A DNA stretch of 64,000 nucleotides, from assembly GCA_041391745.1 (NCBI GenBank), contig JAWKNK010000002.1, positions 186,001-250,000 of the forward strand, written 5' to 3'. Positions 44,524-53,212 of this stretch are shown piece after piece; the stretch's first letter is position 1; every line of letters begins with the position of its first letter. The DNA is from JAIXWP01 sp041391745 (GTDB taxonomy: Bacteria; Bacteroidota; Bacteroidia; Flavobacteriales_D; Sanyastnellaceae). The notes beneath the pieces were generated by a model, which was not told where the DNA came from, made no database searches, and saw only the letters and a program-made list of their open reading frames with translations. The translations under genes and the position numbers were made by a program.

Positions 44524-44550
44524 AAACTAAGTGTATTTTTTACACTTAGT
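44524..44550. promoter_or_regulatory. Perfect 11-bp inverted repeat at the isomerase promoter
   Basis: AACTAAGTGTA (44524-44534) / TACACTTAGTT (44540-44550), five-T loop. It abuts the -33 element, the place for a repressor or activator site. It could also fold as a weak terminator. Confidence 0.55.
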
Positions 44551-44566
44551 TAATATTTGAAAAGAA

Positions 44567-44591
44567 AAAGTCCCGTCGCAAAACGGGACTT
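44567..44591 (-). terminator. Terminator of the DUF3108 gene
   Basis: AAGTCCCGT (44567-44575) / ACGGGACTT (44583-44591); on the minus strand it is followed by TTTTC. Confidence 0.85.
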
Positions 44592-44611
44592 CCTCTATAA
44601 AAGTGATGAGC

Positions 44612-45433
44612 TTACTTAACCAAGGCCACAGTGTTTGCGAGGCCTTCGTAAGATTGTAATTCCATCTTTATCGAACCGACTAAAATTTTTGCTTCGGCAA
44701 GGATAGGCAGGTGGTTTTCATCGTCTGTAACCCAGACACTTAGATCTTCTTCTTTCTTAAATACACGACCTTTTTGCACCACCGGAGCGAAACGGATACA
44801 CTTGAATTTACCAGCATCCACTTTCACTGTTTCTTTACCTAAATATTTCATTTTCAATGGATAAATCTCCCCATCTACTATTGTCATAATGGTTATGATG
44901 TCTCCTTTCTTTTTCGTAGAATAGTCTATTGTGCGTGCATAGAAGTAGGCGCTAATCATGTCCTGAACAAAGTCTGGAGTAGCAAATTCTTCGCTTTTCT
45001 CGTCCTTATATGCTCGCTTATCTTGGTAGAATGTATAGTCTTGGTTGATTTTGTATCCACCCTCATCTACTTTTCGAATAAAGCGGTAAGGAAAGACACC
45101 TTGCTTATCGATATATGTTTCGTAATGATCACGAACTTTAAAAAACCAGTCAAAAGAACCTAAGCTTTTACCTTTTCCTACTACGTGATAGGCTTCACGA
45201 CCACCGAATGTGTATTTACTTTCTTCAACTGAAATTGTAGCTTCACCAGCGTTGATAAAGCCGTAGTGAATGCGGTAGGTAACCTTTTCACCTGCTTGGA
45301 AAGCATTATTAGCCAATGTGCGATAGCCCTTAGAAGTGAGGGTATCTATATCGACTTTTGGTGGCTTTGTTGACTGAGCAAACAAATGACTCACACCAAA
45401 AATCAGAGCGAATATGAGAATGATCTTTTTCAT
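44612..45433 (-). CDS. DUF3108 periplasmic/outer-membrane-associated protein
   Basis: ATG 45433 gives 273 residues with a signal peptide (MKKIILIFALIFGVSHLFAQ). The body AFQAGEKVTYRIHYGFINAGEATISVEES, FDWFFKVRDHYETYIDK, FPYRFIRKVDEGGY and LSVWVTDDENHLPILAEAKI is the DUF3108 family. Its function is unknown; lipid or hydrophobic ligand transport has been suggested from the fold. The open frame reaching 45541 has an extra 36 codons without signal character. Flanked by terminators on both sides, so it is monocistronic. Confidence 0.85.
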   Translation of the reverse strand: MKKIILIFALIFGVSHLFAQSTKPPKVDIDTLTSKGYRTLANNAFQAGEKVTYRIHYGFINAGEATISVEESKYTFGGREAYHVVGKGKSLGSFDWFFKVRDHYETYIDKQGVFPYRFIRKVDEGGYKINQDYTFYQDKRAYKDEKSEEFATPDFVQDMISAYFYARTIDYSTKKKGDIITIMTIVDGEIYPLKMKYLGKETVKVDAGKFKCIRFAPVVQKGRVFKKEEDLSVWVTDDENHLPILAEAKILVGSIKMELQSYEGLANTVALVK

Positions 45434-45501
45434 GAGTTTTGAATTTCGTATCTCGATAGACAAAAGCCTTGCCACAGTTTGAACAACTACCAAGATATAA
45501 A

Positions 45502-45527
45502 AAAAATCCCGACCGAAGTCGGGATTC
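45502..45527 (-). terminator. Terminator with UUCG loop (minus strand)
   Basis: AATCCCGAC (45505-45513) / GTCGGGATT (45518-45526). On the minus strand the hairpin is closed by C(TTCG)G and followed by eight T. It ends the gene at 45549. Confidence 0.9.
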
Positions 45528-45548
45528 AAAATCCAAAACATTCACATA

Positions 45549-46979
45549 CTACTTGACGATAATCAATCGGTCAAACTCTACTTTACCATTCTCCAGTGTG
45601 CTTTGAAGCATGTACTGTCCAATAGGGAGTTCGCTAAGATCGAGTGATGCGCTCAGCGCGTTTGACTGAACCAACTTCACCACTTGACCAATACTATTTA
45701 TTACTTGTATTGAGTTAATTTTTGAAGGAGCATCAATTCTTACCAATCCATTTGATGGGTTCGGATAAACTGAAACGATGTTGTTCGCCAATTCGTTGAT
45801 GCTTGTATAAACCGCGTTGATTGTGCCAGAAGTTTCACAGCCACTTGGACTTGATGCAGATACTGTGTAAACGCCAGATGCTTCAATTTCGATTGATTCA
45901 CCAGTACCCATTAAAATATCATTTAAATACCATTCATAGTTTTCAAAACCCAAAGCTGCAAACAAGGTATTTCCATCTTGAACGACAATAATTTCTGGAG
46001 TAGGCTCCACGAAAATATTAATAGGGGCTGAACTTGTTCCGCCACACTCATTGTAAGCTGTTACAACATAGATTCCCGAATTTTGTGGTATTACACCATT
46101 CAACGTCAATTCCGGCAATCCTGTGTTAAACACTTCTTGACCATTCAAAGTCCAGTCATATTCTACGATTGTACCAGAGAAGTATCCGAACATTGTAATG
46201 TCGTTTCCGATGCACAGATACTGATCTAAACTTGTTTCTAGAAGCGTCGGTAATGGCATTACATCAAGGGTAAGGTGGGTTGTAGCAGGACAACCAGATT
46301 CCGTTGGAGTTTCATAAGTAAACTCACCTTCTTGGTTGAATGTAAGTCCATCTACAAGATAAGCTTCACCTTGACAAATAGAAGCGGTGATGGTAGTCGT
46401 CTCGGCTGGCACAACATACACAGTTACCAAATCTGACCAATAAACTCCGCAGTTAGAGAAGATTCCCATTTGATAAACACCCGCGTCTTCTAAATTACCG
46501 CTAAGCATTAATGGAAAACTTGTCCATGGAAAAATTTCACCATCCTTATACCAACTGATGTAATTGAACTCGTTAATTTCATTCGGACCGGTAATGGCGG
46601 TAGTCACACCTTCACAAACTACGTAAGATGGAGCAAAATTGACATAAGACGTATTGAATTGTACTGTGGCAGTAATAGAATTCACCGAACCACATTCGTT
46701 CGAAATTTGTACAGAATAAGTGTACACAGCGTCTGGTCCGCCCGTATAAACCAAACTCAAGCTCGACCCTGTTTGTCCATCCATAGGTTGATTGTCTTCG
46801 AACCATTGATACTCTAGAAAGTCTCCAACAACAGCTGGTGCAAGCGTGAAGGTTTCACCATCACACATATACACATTTTGAGGAAGATCATAGGTAATGA
46901 ATGGAGCACATTCATTCTGAGCTGTCGCTGCAAATGCAAGTGCAAACAAAGAAAAAGTTGAAAGTAAATTTTTGATCAT
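45549..46979 (-). CDS. T9SS-secreted protein with Ig-like repeats
   Basis: The 476-residue protein has a signal peptide (ending near ATAQNE) and four or five Ig-like repeats with the usual EYQWFEDNQPMDGQTG, YISWYKDGEIFP, EYDWTLNGQEVFN and NYEWYLNDILMG cores. It ends with a T9SS type A sorting domain (VYPNPSNGLVRIDAPS...GQYMLQSTLENGK). No enzyme domain; probably a surface adhesin or structural protein. Confidence 0.88.
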   Translation of the reverse strand: MIKNLLSTFSLFALAFAATAQNECAPFITYDLPQNVYMCDGETFTLAPAVVGDFLEYQWFEDNQPMDGQTGSSLSLVYTGGPDAVYTYSVQISNECGSVNSITATVQFNTSYVNFAPSYVVCEGVTTAITGPNEINEFNYISWYKDGEIFPWTSFPLMLSGNLEDAGVYQMGIFSNCGVYWSDLVTVYVVPAETTTITASICQGEAYLVDGLTFNQEGEFTYETPTESGCPATTHLTLDVMPLPTLLETSLDQYLCIGNDITMFGYFSGTIVEYDWTLNGQEVFNTGLPELTLNGVIPQNSGIYVVTAYNECGGTSSAPINIFVEPTPEIIVVQDGNTLFAALGFENYEWYLNDILMGTGESIEIEASGVYTVSASSPSGCETSGTINAVYTSINELANNIVSVYPNPSNGLVRIDAPSKINSIQVINSIGQVVKLVQSNALSASLDLSELPIGQYMLQSTLENGKVEFDRLIIVK

Positions 46980-47082
46980 AAAATTGAATTATGCATCAAA
47001 ACTCTTTCAATCAATTAAAATGACTTTTTCTATTTAGTAGAACAGGGCTGCGACCTAGTGAAACTGGGCTACTTTTTAATGA

Positions 47083-47793
47083 CTATTTCCATAAGCGCTC
47101 TTCGTATCCGAACAACTCACTCATTTTCGCTCTAAGAATTCCTTTTACTTCTTCGATGTCCACCGACCTTCCAAGTTCAGTGTGCATGCTCGCTACATCT
47201 TTATCATCGATGCCGCATGGAACGATGTTTTTAAAGTAATTCAAATCTGTATTGACATTAAAAGCGAAGCCGTGCATCGTTACCCAACGACTGCACTTTA
47301 CCCCAATCGCAGCAATTTTTCTTGCCTTCTTTTCATCCTCAGGGTCTATCCACACACCGGTGAGTCCTTCGATTCTTCCCGAAGCAATTCCATATTCTTT
47401 TAAAGTAAGAATTATAGCTTCTTCCAAGTATCTCAAGTACTTGTGAATATCTGGAAAATAGTGTTCCAAATCAAAAATGGGATACCCAACGATTTGACCA
47501 GGACCATGATAGGTAATATCACCACCACGATTGATCGGGTAGAAAGTTGCATTGGCATTTTTAAGCCCTTCTTCATCAAGAAGGAGGTTGGCCAAGTCTC
47601 CACTTTTACCAAGGGTATAAACATGAGGGTGCTCCACAAACAAGAGATAATCTTGTGTAGGATTTTCTACGCCATCGTTTCGTCGGCGATTATCGAGTTT
47701 GATTCCGCAGCTGGCACCGAAGAGTTGTTCTTGAAAGTCCCAACACTCCTTATAGTCCATATTGCCCAAATCCCGAAAAAGCACCTTATTCAT
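47083..47793 (-). CDS. lipB: Octanoyl-[ACP]-protein octanoyltransferase LipB
   Basis: The 236-residue enzyme moves octanoyl from ACP to lipoyl domains, the first step of lipoate synthesis. The active-site blocks are complete: NRGGDITYHGPGQIVGYPI, AAIGVKCSRWVTMHGFAFNV (Lys) and IVPCGI (the catalytic Cys). Usual length. A TAAATTTG box (47798-47805) ends four bases before the ATG, which fits a leaderless mRNA. lipA is not in the window. Confidence 0.95.
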   Translation of the reverse strand: MNKVLFRDLGNMDYKECWDFQEQLFGASCGIKLDNRRRNDGVENPTQDYLLFVEHPHVYTLGKSGDLANLLLDEEGLKNANATFYPINRGGDITYHGPGQIVGYPIFDLEHYFPDIHKYLRYLEEAIILTLKEYGIASGRIEGLTGVWIDPEDEKKARKIAAIGVKCSRWVTMHGFAFNVNTDLNYFKNIVPCGIDDKDVASMHTELGRSVDIEEVKGILRAKMSELFGYEERLWK

Positions 47794-47797
47794 AGTG

Positions 47798-47805
47798 CAA
47801 ATTTA
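47798..47805 (-). promoter_or_regulatory. -7 box directly before lipB
   Basis: TAAATTTG on the minus strand, then CACT and ATG: a four-base gap. Confidence 0.55.
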
Positions 47806-47812
47806 CAGCGAA

Positions 47813-48691
47813 TTAAGCCTTAGGTGCAGGTTGATTTACAACCACTTGTGGGAAAGGAATTTCAATACCTTCATTATCAAAAGCAATTTTTAAACGCTTT
47901 CTCAATTCGCCCGCTGCTCTCCATTGTTCCGAAGATTTCGTTTCGCCCAGAATTTTTACAACTACTGAAGAGTCTGCAAACTCATCCACACGCAAGAATT
48001 GAGGTGGTGATGTGATTACTTCTTTCCATTCGGGATCTTCAGCCAATTCATTTCCAACACGATTCACCACTTCAATGACGTGTTCCAATTTTGCGTTGTA
48101 CGACACTCCGATATTGATGTTGATGCGCGAGAAATACTTGGTCATGTTAGACACTTTGGTAATTTCACCATGAGGCACGTGATGGACAGTACCATCCAAA
48201 TCGCGCAAGGTTGTCATGCGAAGGCTGATATCTTCTACCCCTCCACTCACGTCTGCTACACGAATGACATCACCGATGCGGTATTGATTTTCTAGAATAA
48301 TAAAGAACCCTGATATGATATCCTTAATCAGATATTGACCACCAAAACCAACGGCAATACCAATGATACCGGCACCAGCAATGATTGGCCCGATTGGTAC
48401 GCCTAGTTCTTGAAGAATCATAAGAATCACCATCAACCAAAGTACAATGGTGAAAACCCAAGAGAAAATACGAATCAATGTGTCCTCTCTTTTCTTTTCT
48501 GAAGCTGCAGAAATATGTCTGTCTGTAACTACCGCGATTCGGATGATTTTTTCAATAAAATGATTACCGAGTTTATGCACGATAAATGCACCAATGATAA
48601 TTCCCAGAATTGTAATACCATGACTTAATAACCAAGGAGAGATGACTTCCCACCACTTTTCGAGTGTTTCGTTCATAATGAAATTTTTCAT
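47813..48691 (-). CDS. MscS-family small-conductance mechanosensitive channel
   Basis: The 292-residue protein (ATG 48676, MNETLEKWW, is a possible alternative start) has three membrane helices. The pore helix and following beta domain are typical: GAGIIGIAVGFGGQYLIKDIISGFFIILENQYRIGDVIRVADVSGGVEDISLRMTTLRDLDGTVHHVPHGEI. It opens on membrane tension to relieve osmotic downshock. Own promoter: TTTG (48760-48763), 20-base spacer, TATCTTTG (48732-48739). Confidence 0.92.
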   Translation of the reverse strand: MKNFIMNETLEKWWEVISPWLLSHGITILGIIIGAFIVHKLGNHFIEKIIRIAVVTDRHISAASEKKREDTLIRIFSWVFTIVLWLMVILMILQELGVPIGPIIAGAGIIGIAVGFGGQYLIKDIISGFFIILENQYRIGDVIRVADVSGGVEDISLRMTTLRDLDGTVHHVPHGEITKVSNMTKYFSRININIGVSYNAKLEHVIEVVNRVGNELAEDPEWKEVITSPPQFLRVDEFADSSVVVKILGETKSSEQWRAAGELRKRLKIAFDNEGIEIPFPQVVVNQPAPKA

Positions 48692-48731
48692 GCCTTAGAA
48701 CAAGGCAGAATTAATAATACTTGAATTGACG

Positions 48732-48763
48732 CAAAGATACAAAATTCGAAACCCCTTGTCAAA
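48732..48763 (-). promoter_or_regulatory. Promoter of the MscS gene
   Basis: -33 TTTG at 48760-48763, 20-base spacer, -7 TATCTTTG at 48732-48739 on the minus strand; the clearest two-part promoter in the window. Confidence 0.65.
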
Positions 48764-48767
48764 TGAA

Positions 48768-48796
48768 CAGAAAAGGCGCTCTATGAGCGCCTTTTC
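48768..48796 (-). terminator. Terminator of the flotillin operon
   Basis: AAAAGGCGCTC (48771-48781) / GAGCGCCTTTT (48785-48795), loop TAT; a T run on both strands. Confidence 0.88.
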
Positions 48797-48818
48797 AAGT
48801 ATTTGTAAAACCGAATGT

Positions 48819-50333
48819 TTATTCGGTTTCGTTTGCATCTGTTGTTGGAGTGGTTGTTTCCTTTCCTTCATTCTGACCTTTCAAATAAGTTGGAAGGTTT
48901 AGACCTGCCATATTGAATAAGTCATTCAATGGTGGAACAGCTTTCATCATTCCGCTTACGAAATTTGCGGTTGAGCCATTGCCATCAGCGTTGTTTCCAG
49001 AATCCCAAACAGTAACTTTATCAATTTTGATATTCTTAACTGCTTCCACTTGTGTTTTAACCAGCTCAGGAAGTTTTTCAATAAGCAAGAGTTGGAATGC
49101 ATTTGTAGAATCACCACCAGCAGCCTTAACCACTTGCTCATAACCTTCCGCTTGTTTGGTAAGGATTTCATAAAGACCTTTCGCTTCTGCTTCCATCTTT
49201 GCATAGATCGCGTCAGCTTCCCCTTTCGCGTTTACGCGAATTCTTTCCGCTTCTGCTTGTGCTTCGATGATGGCTCTTTGCTTAGCGATTTCCGCAGGTA
49301 CAACTACGTTTGCGATTTGGGTTGAGCGTTCTCTTTCCGAACGCGCCAATTCCGCCTTTTGTTCTGCTACATAAGCCGCTTCAAGCGCCAAGGCTTGTTG
49401 TACTTTCTCGGCAGCCATTGCAATACGAAGTGCTTCCGCTTCCTTCTCTCTTCTTAATGCTTCGGAAGATGCAATAGCAATCTTCGCTTCGTTTTCCCCT
49501 TTAATCGCAATCGCATTCGCTTCAGAGGTTTTGATACGCGTATCTCTTTCCGCTTCGGCCTTACCGATAGATTCATCTCTACCCGCGGCAGCGATGCTGA
49601 TTTCTCTGTCTTTTTGCGTAATCGCAATTTTAACGTCACGATCTCTGTGCGTTTCAGCGATAGAGGTGTCCTTTTCTCTATCAGCCAAAGCCTTTCCTGT
49701 TTCCCCGATCTTCTCTTGTTCAGCCACAGAAATCTTAGCTTCGTTGATCGCTTTCGCCGCAGCTTCTTTACCAAGAGCCTCGATGTAGCCAGATTCGTCC
49801 TTGATGTCCGTAACGTTTACGTTAATCAATTTCAACCCGATTTTTTTCAATTCGCTATCGACATTCTTAGAAATATTCTCCAAGAATTTATCTCTATCCG
49901 AGTTGATTTCTTCGATGGTCATCGTAGCAATTACCAGACGTAATTGACCGAACAAAATATCTTTTGCCAATTCCTGAATTTGTTCTGAAGACAAACCGAG
50001 CAAACGTTCGGCCGCAGTATTCATATTGTCCGCTTCCGTAGAGATGGCAATAGTAAAACGACATGGAACGTCCACGCGAATATTCTGCCTGCTCAGTGCA
50101 TTGGTCAAGTTCGCTTCAATTGAAAGTGGTTTCAAGTCTAGGTATGCATAGTCTTGAATTACGGGCCAAATAAAGGCACCACCACCATGTATACATTTTG
50201 CAGAAGATCCGCCTGTGCGGCCATATACTACAAGTATTTTGTCGGAAGGACATCGCTTATACCTCGCAACAAGTGCAGAGATTAAGACGAAAAATACAAC
50301 AGCTCCGACTGCTATAATTAACAACTGATTCAT
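48819..50333 (-). CDS. Flotillin-family (SPFH) membrane scaffold protein
   Basis: The 504-residue protein has an N-terminal membrane hairpin (residues 4-24), an SPFH domain (KILVVYGRTGGSSAKCIHGGGAFIWPVIQDYAYLDL...), then a long Ala/Glu/Arg/Lys helical region (about 190-400, EAKISVAEQEKIGETGKALADREKDTS). The C-terminus contains VKNIKIDKVTVWDSG, conserved in FloT/YuaG. It organises membrane microdomains. It follows the NfeD-like gene by 22 bases, the usual pairing in bacteria (yuaF-floT). Confidence 0.93.
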   Translation of the reverse strand: MNQLLIIAVGAVVFFVLISALVARYKRCPSDKILVVYGRTGGSSAKCIHGGGAFIWPVIQDYAYLDLKPLSIEANLTNALSRQNIRVDVPCRFTIAISTEADNMNTAAERLLGLSSEQIQELAKDILFGQLRLVIATMTIEEINSDRDKFLENISKNVDSELKKIGLKLINVNVTDIKDESGYIEALGKEAAAKAINEAKISVAEQEKIGETGKALADREKDTSIAETHRDRDVKIAITQKDREISIAAAGRDESIGKAEAERDTRIKTSEANAIAIKGENEAKIAIASSEALRREKEAEALRIAMAAEKVQQALALEAAYVAEQKAELARSERERSTQIANVVVPAEIAKQRAIIEAQAEAERIRVNAKGEADAIYAKMEAEAKGLYEILTKQAEGYEQVVKAAGGDSTNAFQLLLIEKLPELVKTQVEAVKNIKIDKVTVWDSGNNADGNGSTANFVSGMMKAVPPLNDLFNMAGLNLPTYLKGQNEGKETTTPTTDANETE

Positions 50334-50355
50334 AGATAGATTTTGGTTATTTAAA

Positions 50356-50919
50356 TTATAATTTTTCTACAAAAAGAATTTTATCCACCACAGATTTTAC
50401 GCGCACCATTGCACTTGTCTCAATTTTCTCTGTATCAGACATGGCGTCCAATTCGTGAGTGCTTCCTCTTACGCTTATAAGTACTTTTCCTTTTCCTTTC
50501 TTTTCTTCAGGAATGGTCAAATACACTTGAGCAGTCAAGCCCACTGTTTCTTCCATGCGGAAAGAATTGTCTTCAGCCAATTTTGTAAGCTGACGGATAA
50601 TCACGAAGAAAACTCCGACAAAGAGCACCCCCACCAAAAGTGAAAGTACAATTAGTATCCATTTCGTTTCAATGGTATCGTAAAACGAAATTCCCATCCA
50701 GCTGAATCCGAGCATGAAGTTGATCAAGTTTCTCAAAGAGAAAATTTGAAATCCATGATCGCCGCCAGAAAGGTCGCCATCAAAATCTGCATCCAGCCCG
50801 TCCGTTGCGTCGGCTCCAATAAAGGTCATGATCGACTGGATAATGAAAATTACGCTAGTTGGAATGGCCATGAACCAAAAAGTTCGCAACATGGGTTCCA
50901 TTTCATTAAAGTATTCCAT
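50356..50919 (-). CDS. NfeD/YuaF-like membrane protein
   Basis: The 187-residue protein has three hydrophobic helices (about 12-34, 62-82, 88-112) and a C-terminal OB-fold (EETVGLTAQVYLTIPEEKKGKGKVLISVRGSTHELDAMSD...GAMVRVKSVV-like: SAMVRVKSVVDKILFVEKL), as in the YuaF partners of flotillins. The DATDGLDADFDGDLSGGDHGF loop between helices 1 and 2 is acidic. Co-transcribed with the flotillin. Confidence 0.85.
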   Translation of the reverse strand: MEYFNEMEPMLRTFWFMAIPTSVIFIIQSIMTFIGADATDGLDADFDGDLSGGDHGFQIFSLRNLINFMLGFSWMGISFYDTIETKWILIVLSLLVGVLFVGVFFVIIRQLTKLAEDNSFRMEETVGLTAQVYLTIPEEKKGKGKVLISVRGSTHELDAMSDTEKIETSAMVRVKSVVDKILFVEKL

Positions 50920-50979
50920 GGTACTAATTTACATCAAATGCAATGATTTTTAAAGAGAAATCGGATACGCGGTAATTTT

Positions 50980-50987
50980 TATATTTG
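50980..50987 (+). promoter_or_regulatory. -7 box of the gene at 51005
   Basis: TATATTTG, 17 bases before the ATG. Confidence 0.5.
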
Positions 50988-51004
50988 AATATAACTTTTC
51001 GGAA

Positions 51005-51619
51005 ATGGATACTTCGCTAATACTTCATATTATTTCTGGATTCACCGCCCTTGCTAGCGGAACGGCAGCAATGGTTGTGAAAAAAGGCAATAAAATTCAC
51101 AAAGCGGCAGGAAAAATTTTCTTCTTTGCGATGCTTGGAGTCGCATTTTCCGGAATGTGGATCAGCTATTTCAAAAGCAATTTGTTTCTGTTTACCATTT
51201 CCATTTTTGCACTCTATCAAAACGTAGCAGGATTTCGTTCTATCAAAAACAAATCGCTTCAACCAAACGCAGTCGATTACTTTTTTTTGCTGATTGGTTT
51301 CGTGAACGGAGCAATTATGGTTTACACCACCAACATCGTTTTAATTGTGTTTGGCGGAATTCAGTTGATGCTTGTTCTAGGCGATATACGCACATTTCGA
51401 AAGGTGCGCAAGGGAATGATACTTCCGCCATTGTCTTGGCTGCGCCGACATATAGGAATGAAAATAGGAGCTTACATCGCTACAATCACCGCGTTCTTAG
51501 TTGTGAATGTCAATAATGTTCAACCGTATTGGGTGGTGTGGTTGGCACCAACCGCTGTGTTTATTCCTTTGATGATTTATTGGACTAAAAAACACACACA
51601 ACCGAAAGTCAGAGCTTAA
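51005..51619 (+). CDS. DUF2306-like membrane protein
   Basis: The 204-residue protein has six hydrophobic helices. His residues stand at helix ends (LHIISGFTALASG, KIHKAAGKIFFFAML, WLRRHIGMKIGAYIATITAFLVVN), a pattern shared with DUF2306-type proteins that look like heme-binding membrane proteins. Function unknown. Converges with rlmH; the stops overlap by four bases. Confidence 0.6.
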   Translation: MDTSLILHIISGFTALASGTAAMVVKKGNKIHKAAGKIFFFAMLGVAFSGMWISYFKSNLFLFTISIFALYQNVAGFRSIKNKSLQPNAVDYFFLLIGFVNGAIMVYTTNIVLIVFGGIQLMLVLGDIRTFRKVRKGMILPPLSWLRRHIGMKIGAYIATITAFLVVNVNNVQPYWVVWLAPTAVFIPLMIYWTKKHTQPKVRA

Positions 51620-52080
51620 TCGTTGTGGTAGCTCTCTCCTTTTAAAATGGTATAGGAGCGATAGATTTGTTCGAGCAAAAACAGACGAATCATTTCGTGT
51701 GAAAATGTCATTTTCGAGAAAGAAAGTAATCCATTAGCACGGTCGTACAACTCAGGACTGAAGCCAAAAGCACCACCTATCACCAATACCATTTGACGGG
51801 TACCCGCATTCATTTTCTTTTGAAAAAAATTAGCCAATTCTCTGGAGGAAGGGTTGTCTCCTTTTTCATCTAGAAGAAAAACCAAGTCATCGGATTTGAT
51901 GTGTTTCAAAATCGCTTCACCTTCCTTTTCCTTTTGTCTATCTCTTTCCTTGTAGTGCACATCAGGAATTTCAATCAATTCCGTTTTCACGTAATGCTTC
52001 AATCTTTTGAAATAAACATCTAACCCTTCCTTGATGTAGGGCGTAGAGGTTTTTCCTATGGCAACTATTTTTATATTCAT
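51616..52080 (-). CDS. rlmH: 23S rRNA (pseudouridine1915-N3) methyltransferase RlmH
   Basis: The 154-residue SPOUT enzyme opens MNIKIVAIGKTSTPYIKEGLDVYFKRLKHYVKTELIEIPDV. It has FLLDEKGDNPSSRELANFF, VLVIGGAFGFSPELYDRA and FSKMTFSHEMIRLFLLEQIYRSYTILKGESYHND, the knotted SAM site and C-terminal signature of RlmH. Normal length. Confidence 0.97.
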   Translation of the reverse strand: MNIKIVAIGKTSTPYIKEGLDVYFKRLKHYVKTELIEIPDVHYKERDRQKEKEGEAILKHIKSDDLVFLLDEKGDNPSSRELANFFQKKMNAGTRQMVLVIGGAFGFSPELYDRANGLLSFSKMTFSHEMIRLFLLEQIYRSYTILKGESYHND

Positions 52081-52083
52081 GAA

Positions 52084-52112
52084 AAAAAACCGAGCGAATG
52101 CTCGGTTTTGAT
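52084..52112 (-). terminator. Terminator of the pepA-pdxA unit
   Basis: AAAACCGAGC (52086-52095) / GCTCGGTTTT (52100-52109), loop GAAT, with A and T runs. It lies in the 36 bases between the pdxA stop and the rlmH ATG, so rlmH must rely on read-through or on a promoter inside pdxA. Confidence 0.88.
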
Positions 52113-52116
52113 TTTT

Positions 52117-53196
52117 TTATTCTCTGTAATCCTCTTTATCTCTTACATCTTGTCTTTGCAGAGGTTTTGACGCGTACTCTTTATACTCTCTTCTCTTCTT
52201 GTAAACGTCGCATGCCACGAAAATAGCTGAGCGCAATGAGCCTTCATCTGCCTTTCCCTTTCCTGCGAGATCATAAGCTGTACCATGGTCTGGAGACGTG
52301 CGCACTATTGGTAATCCAGCTGTATAGTTTACTCCATTGTCAAATGCTAACGCTTTGAACGGCGCTAATCCTTGATCGTGGTACATGGCTAGCACCGCAT
52401 CGTACTTTTTATACGCGCCGCTACCAAAGAATCCATCTGCGCCATAGGGACCAAATGTGAGCATTCCATTTTCAGATGCTTCTCGAATCGCTGGTGCGAT
52501 GATTTCCTTTTCTTCTGTGCCCAGCAAGCCATTGTCGCCTGCATGTGGGTTTAAACCTAATACTGCAATTTTTGGTTTAGGAACTCCGAAGTCTTTCAGA
52601 AGACTTTCTTCCATCATCTTCAGTTTCTCCAAAATGCGCTCTTTCGTAATGTTTGCAGCAACATCTTTCAAAGGCAGATGACCTGTAACAATACCCACTT
52701 TCAAAGAGTCGCTCACCAAAAACATCAACACCTTATCGGTTCCAGCAATTTTCGCCAAGTATTCTGTATGTCCTGGGAAATTGAAATCTTTACTTTGAAT
52801 CGTGTCTTTGTCAATCGGTGATGTTACTAGTACATCAATCTTGTTTGAAGCTAAATCTTCAGTCGCTTTCTCAATGCTTCTAAAAGCAAATTCGCCAGCT
52901 TCTTTGCTTGGTTTTCCGATTTCGATGTGGTCTTTAAATTCCTTCCACACGTTTACTAGGTTCACCTTTTTCGGGTTGGCTTCACTTGCATCATTCACCG
53001 AAGTGTATTGAAATTCATCGATGCGACATACTTTTTTATGATGCTTGATGATTTCGGGATGAGCGTAAACTACCGGAATAATGGAGTCGTGCATGCGTGG
53101 ATCGGCCAACACTTTCATGATGGTTTCGATACCCACTCCAGCGGGGTCTCCAGAGGTAATACCTACTCTTAATTTATCTTCTCTTTTGTCAGACAT
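52117..53196 (-). CDS. pdxA: 4-hydroxythreonine-4-phosphate dehydrogenase PdxA
   Basis: The 359-residue enzyme of vitamin B6 synthesis opens RVGITSGDPAGVGIETIMKVL. It has the metal/substrate blocks DFNFPGHTEYLA, HDQGLAPFKALAFDNGVNYTAGLPIVRTSPDHGTAYDLAGKG. A basic, Tyr-rich extension at the C-terminus (KKRREYKEYASKPLQ) is normal for Bacteroidota. Sixteen bases downstream of pepA. Confidence 0.96.
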   Translation of the reverse strand: MSDKREDKLRVGITSGDPAGVGIETIMKVLADPRMHDSIIPVVYAHPEIIKHHKKVCRIDEFQYTSVNDASEANPKKVNLVNVWKEFKDHIEIGKPSKEAGEFAFRSIEKATEDLASNKIDVLVTSPIDKDTIQSKDFNFPGHTEYLAKIAGTDKVLMFLVSDSLKVGIVTGHLPLKDVAANITKERILEKLKMMEESLLKDFGVPKPKIAVLGLNPHAGDNGLLGTEEKEIIAPAIREASENGMLTFGPYGADGFFGSGAYKKYDAVLAMYHDQGLAPFKALAFDNGVNYTAGLPIVRTSPDHGTAYDLAGKGKADEGSLRSAIFVACDVYKKRREYKEYASKPLQRQDVRDKEDYRE

Positions 53197-53212
53197 AAAT
53201 CAACTGCGAATT

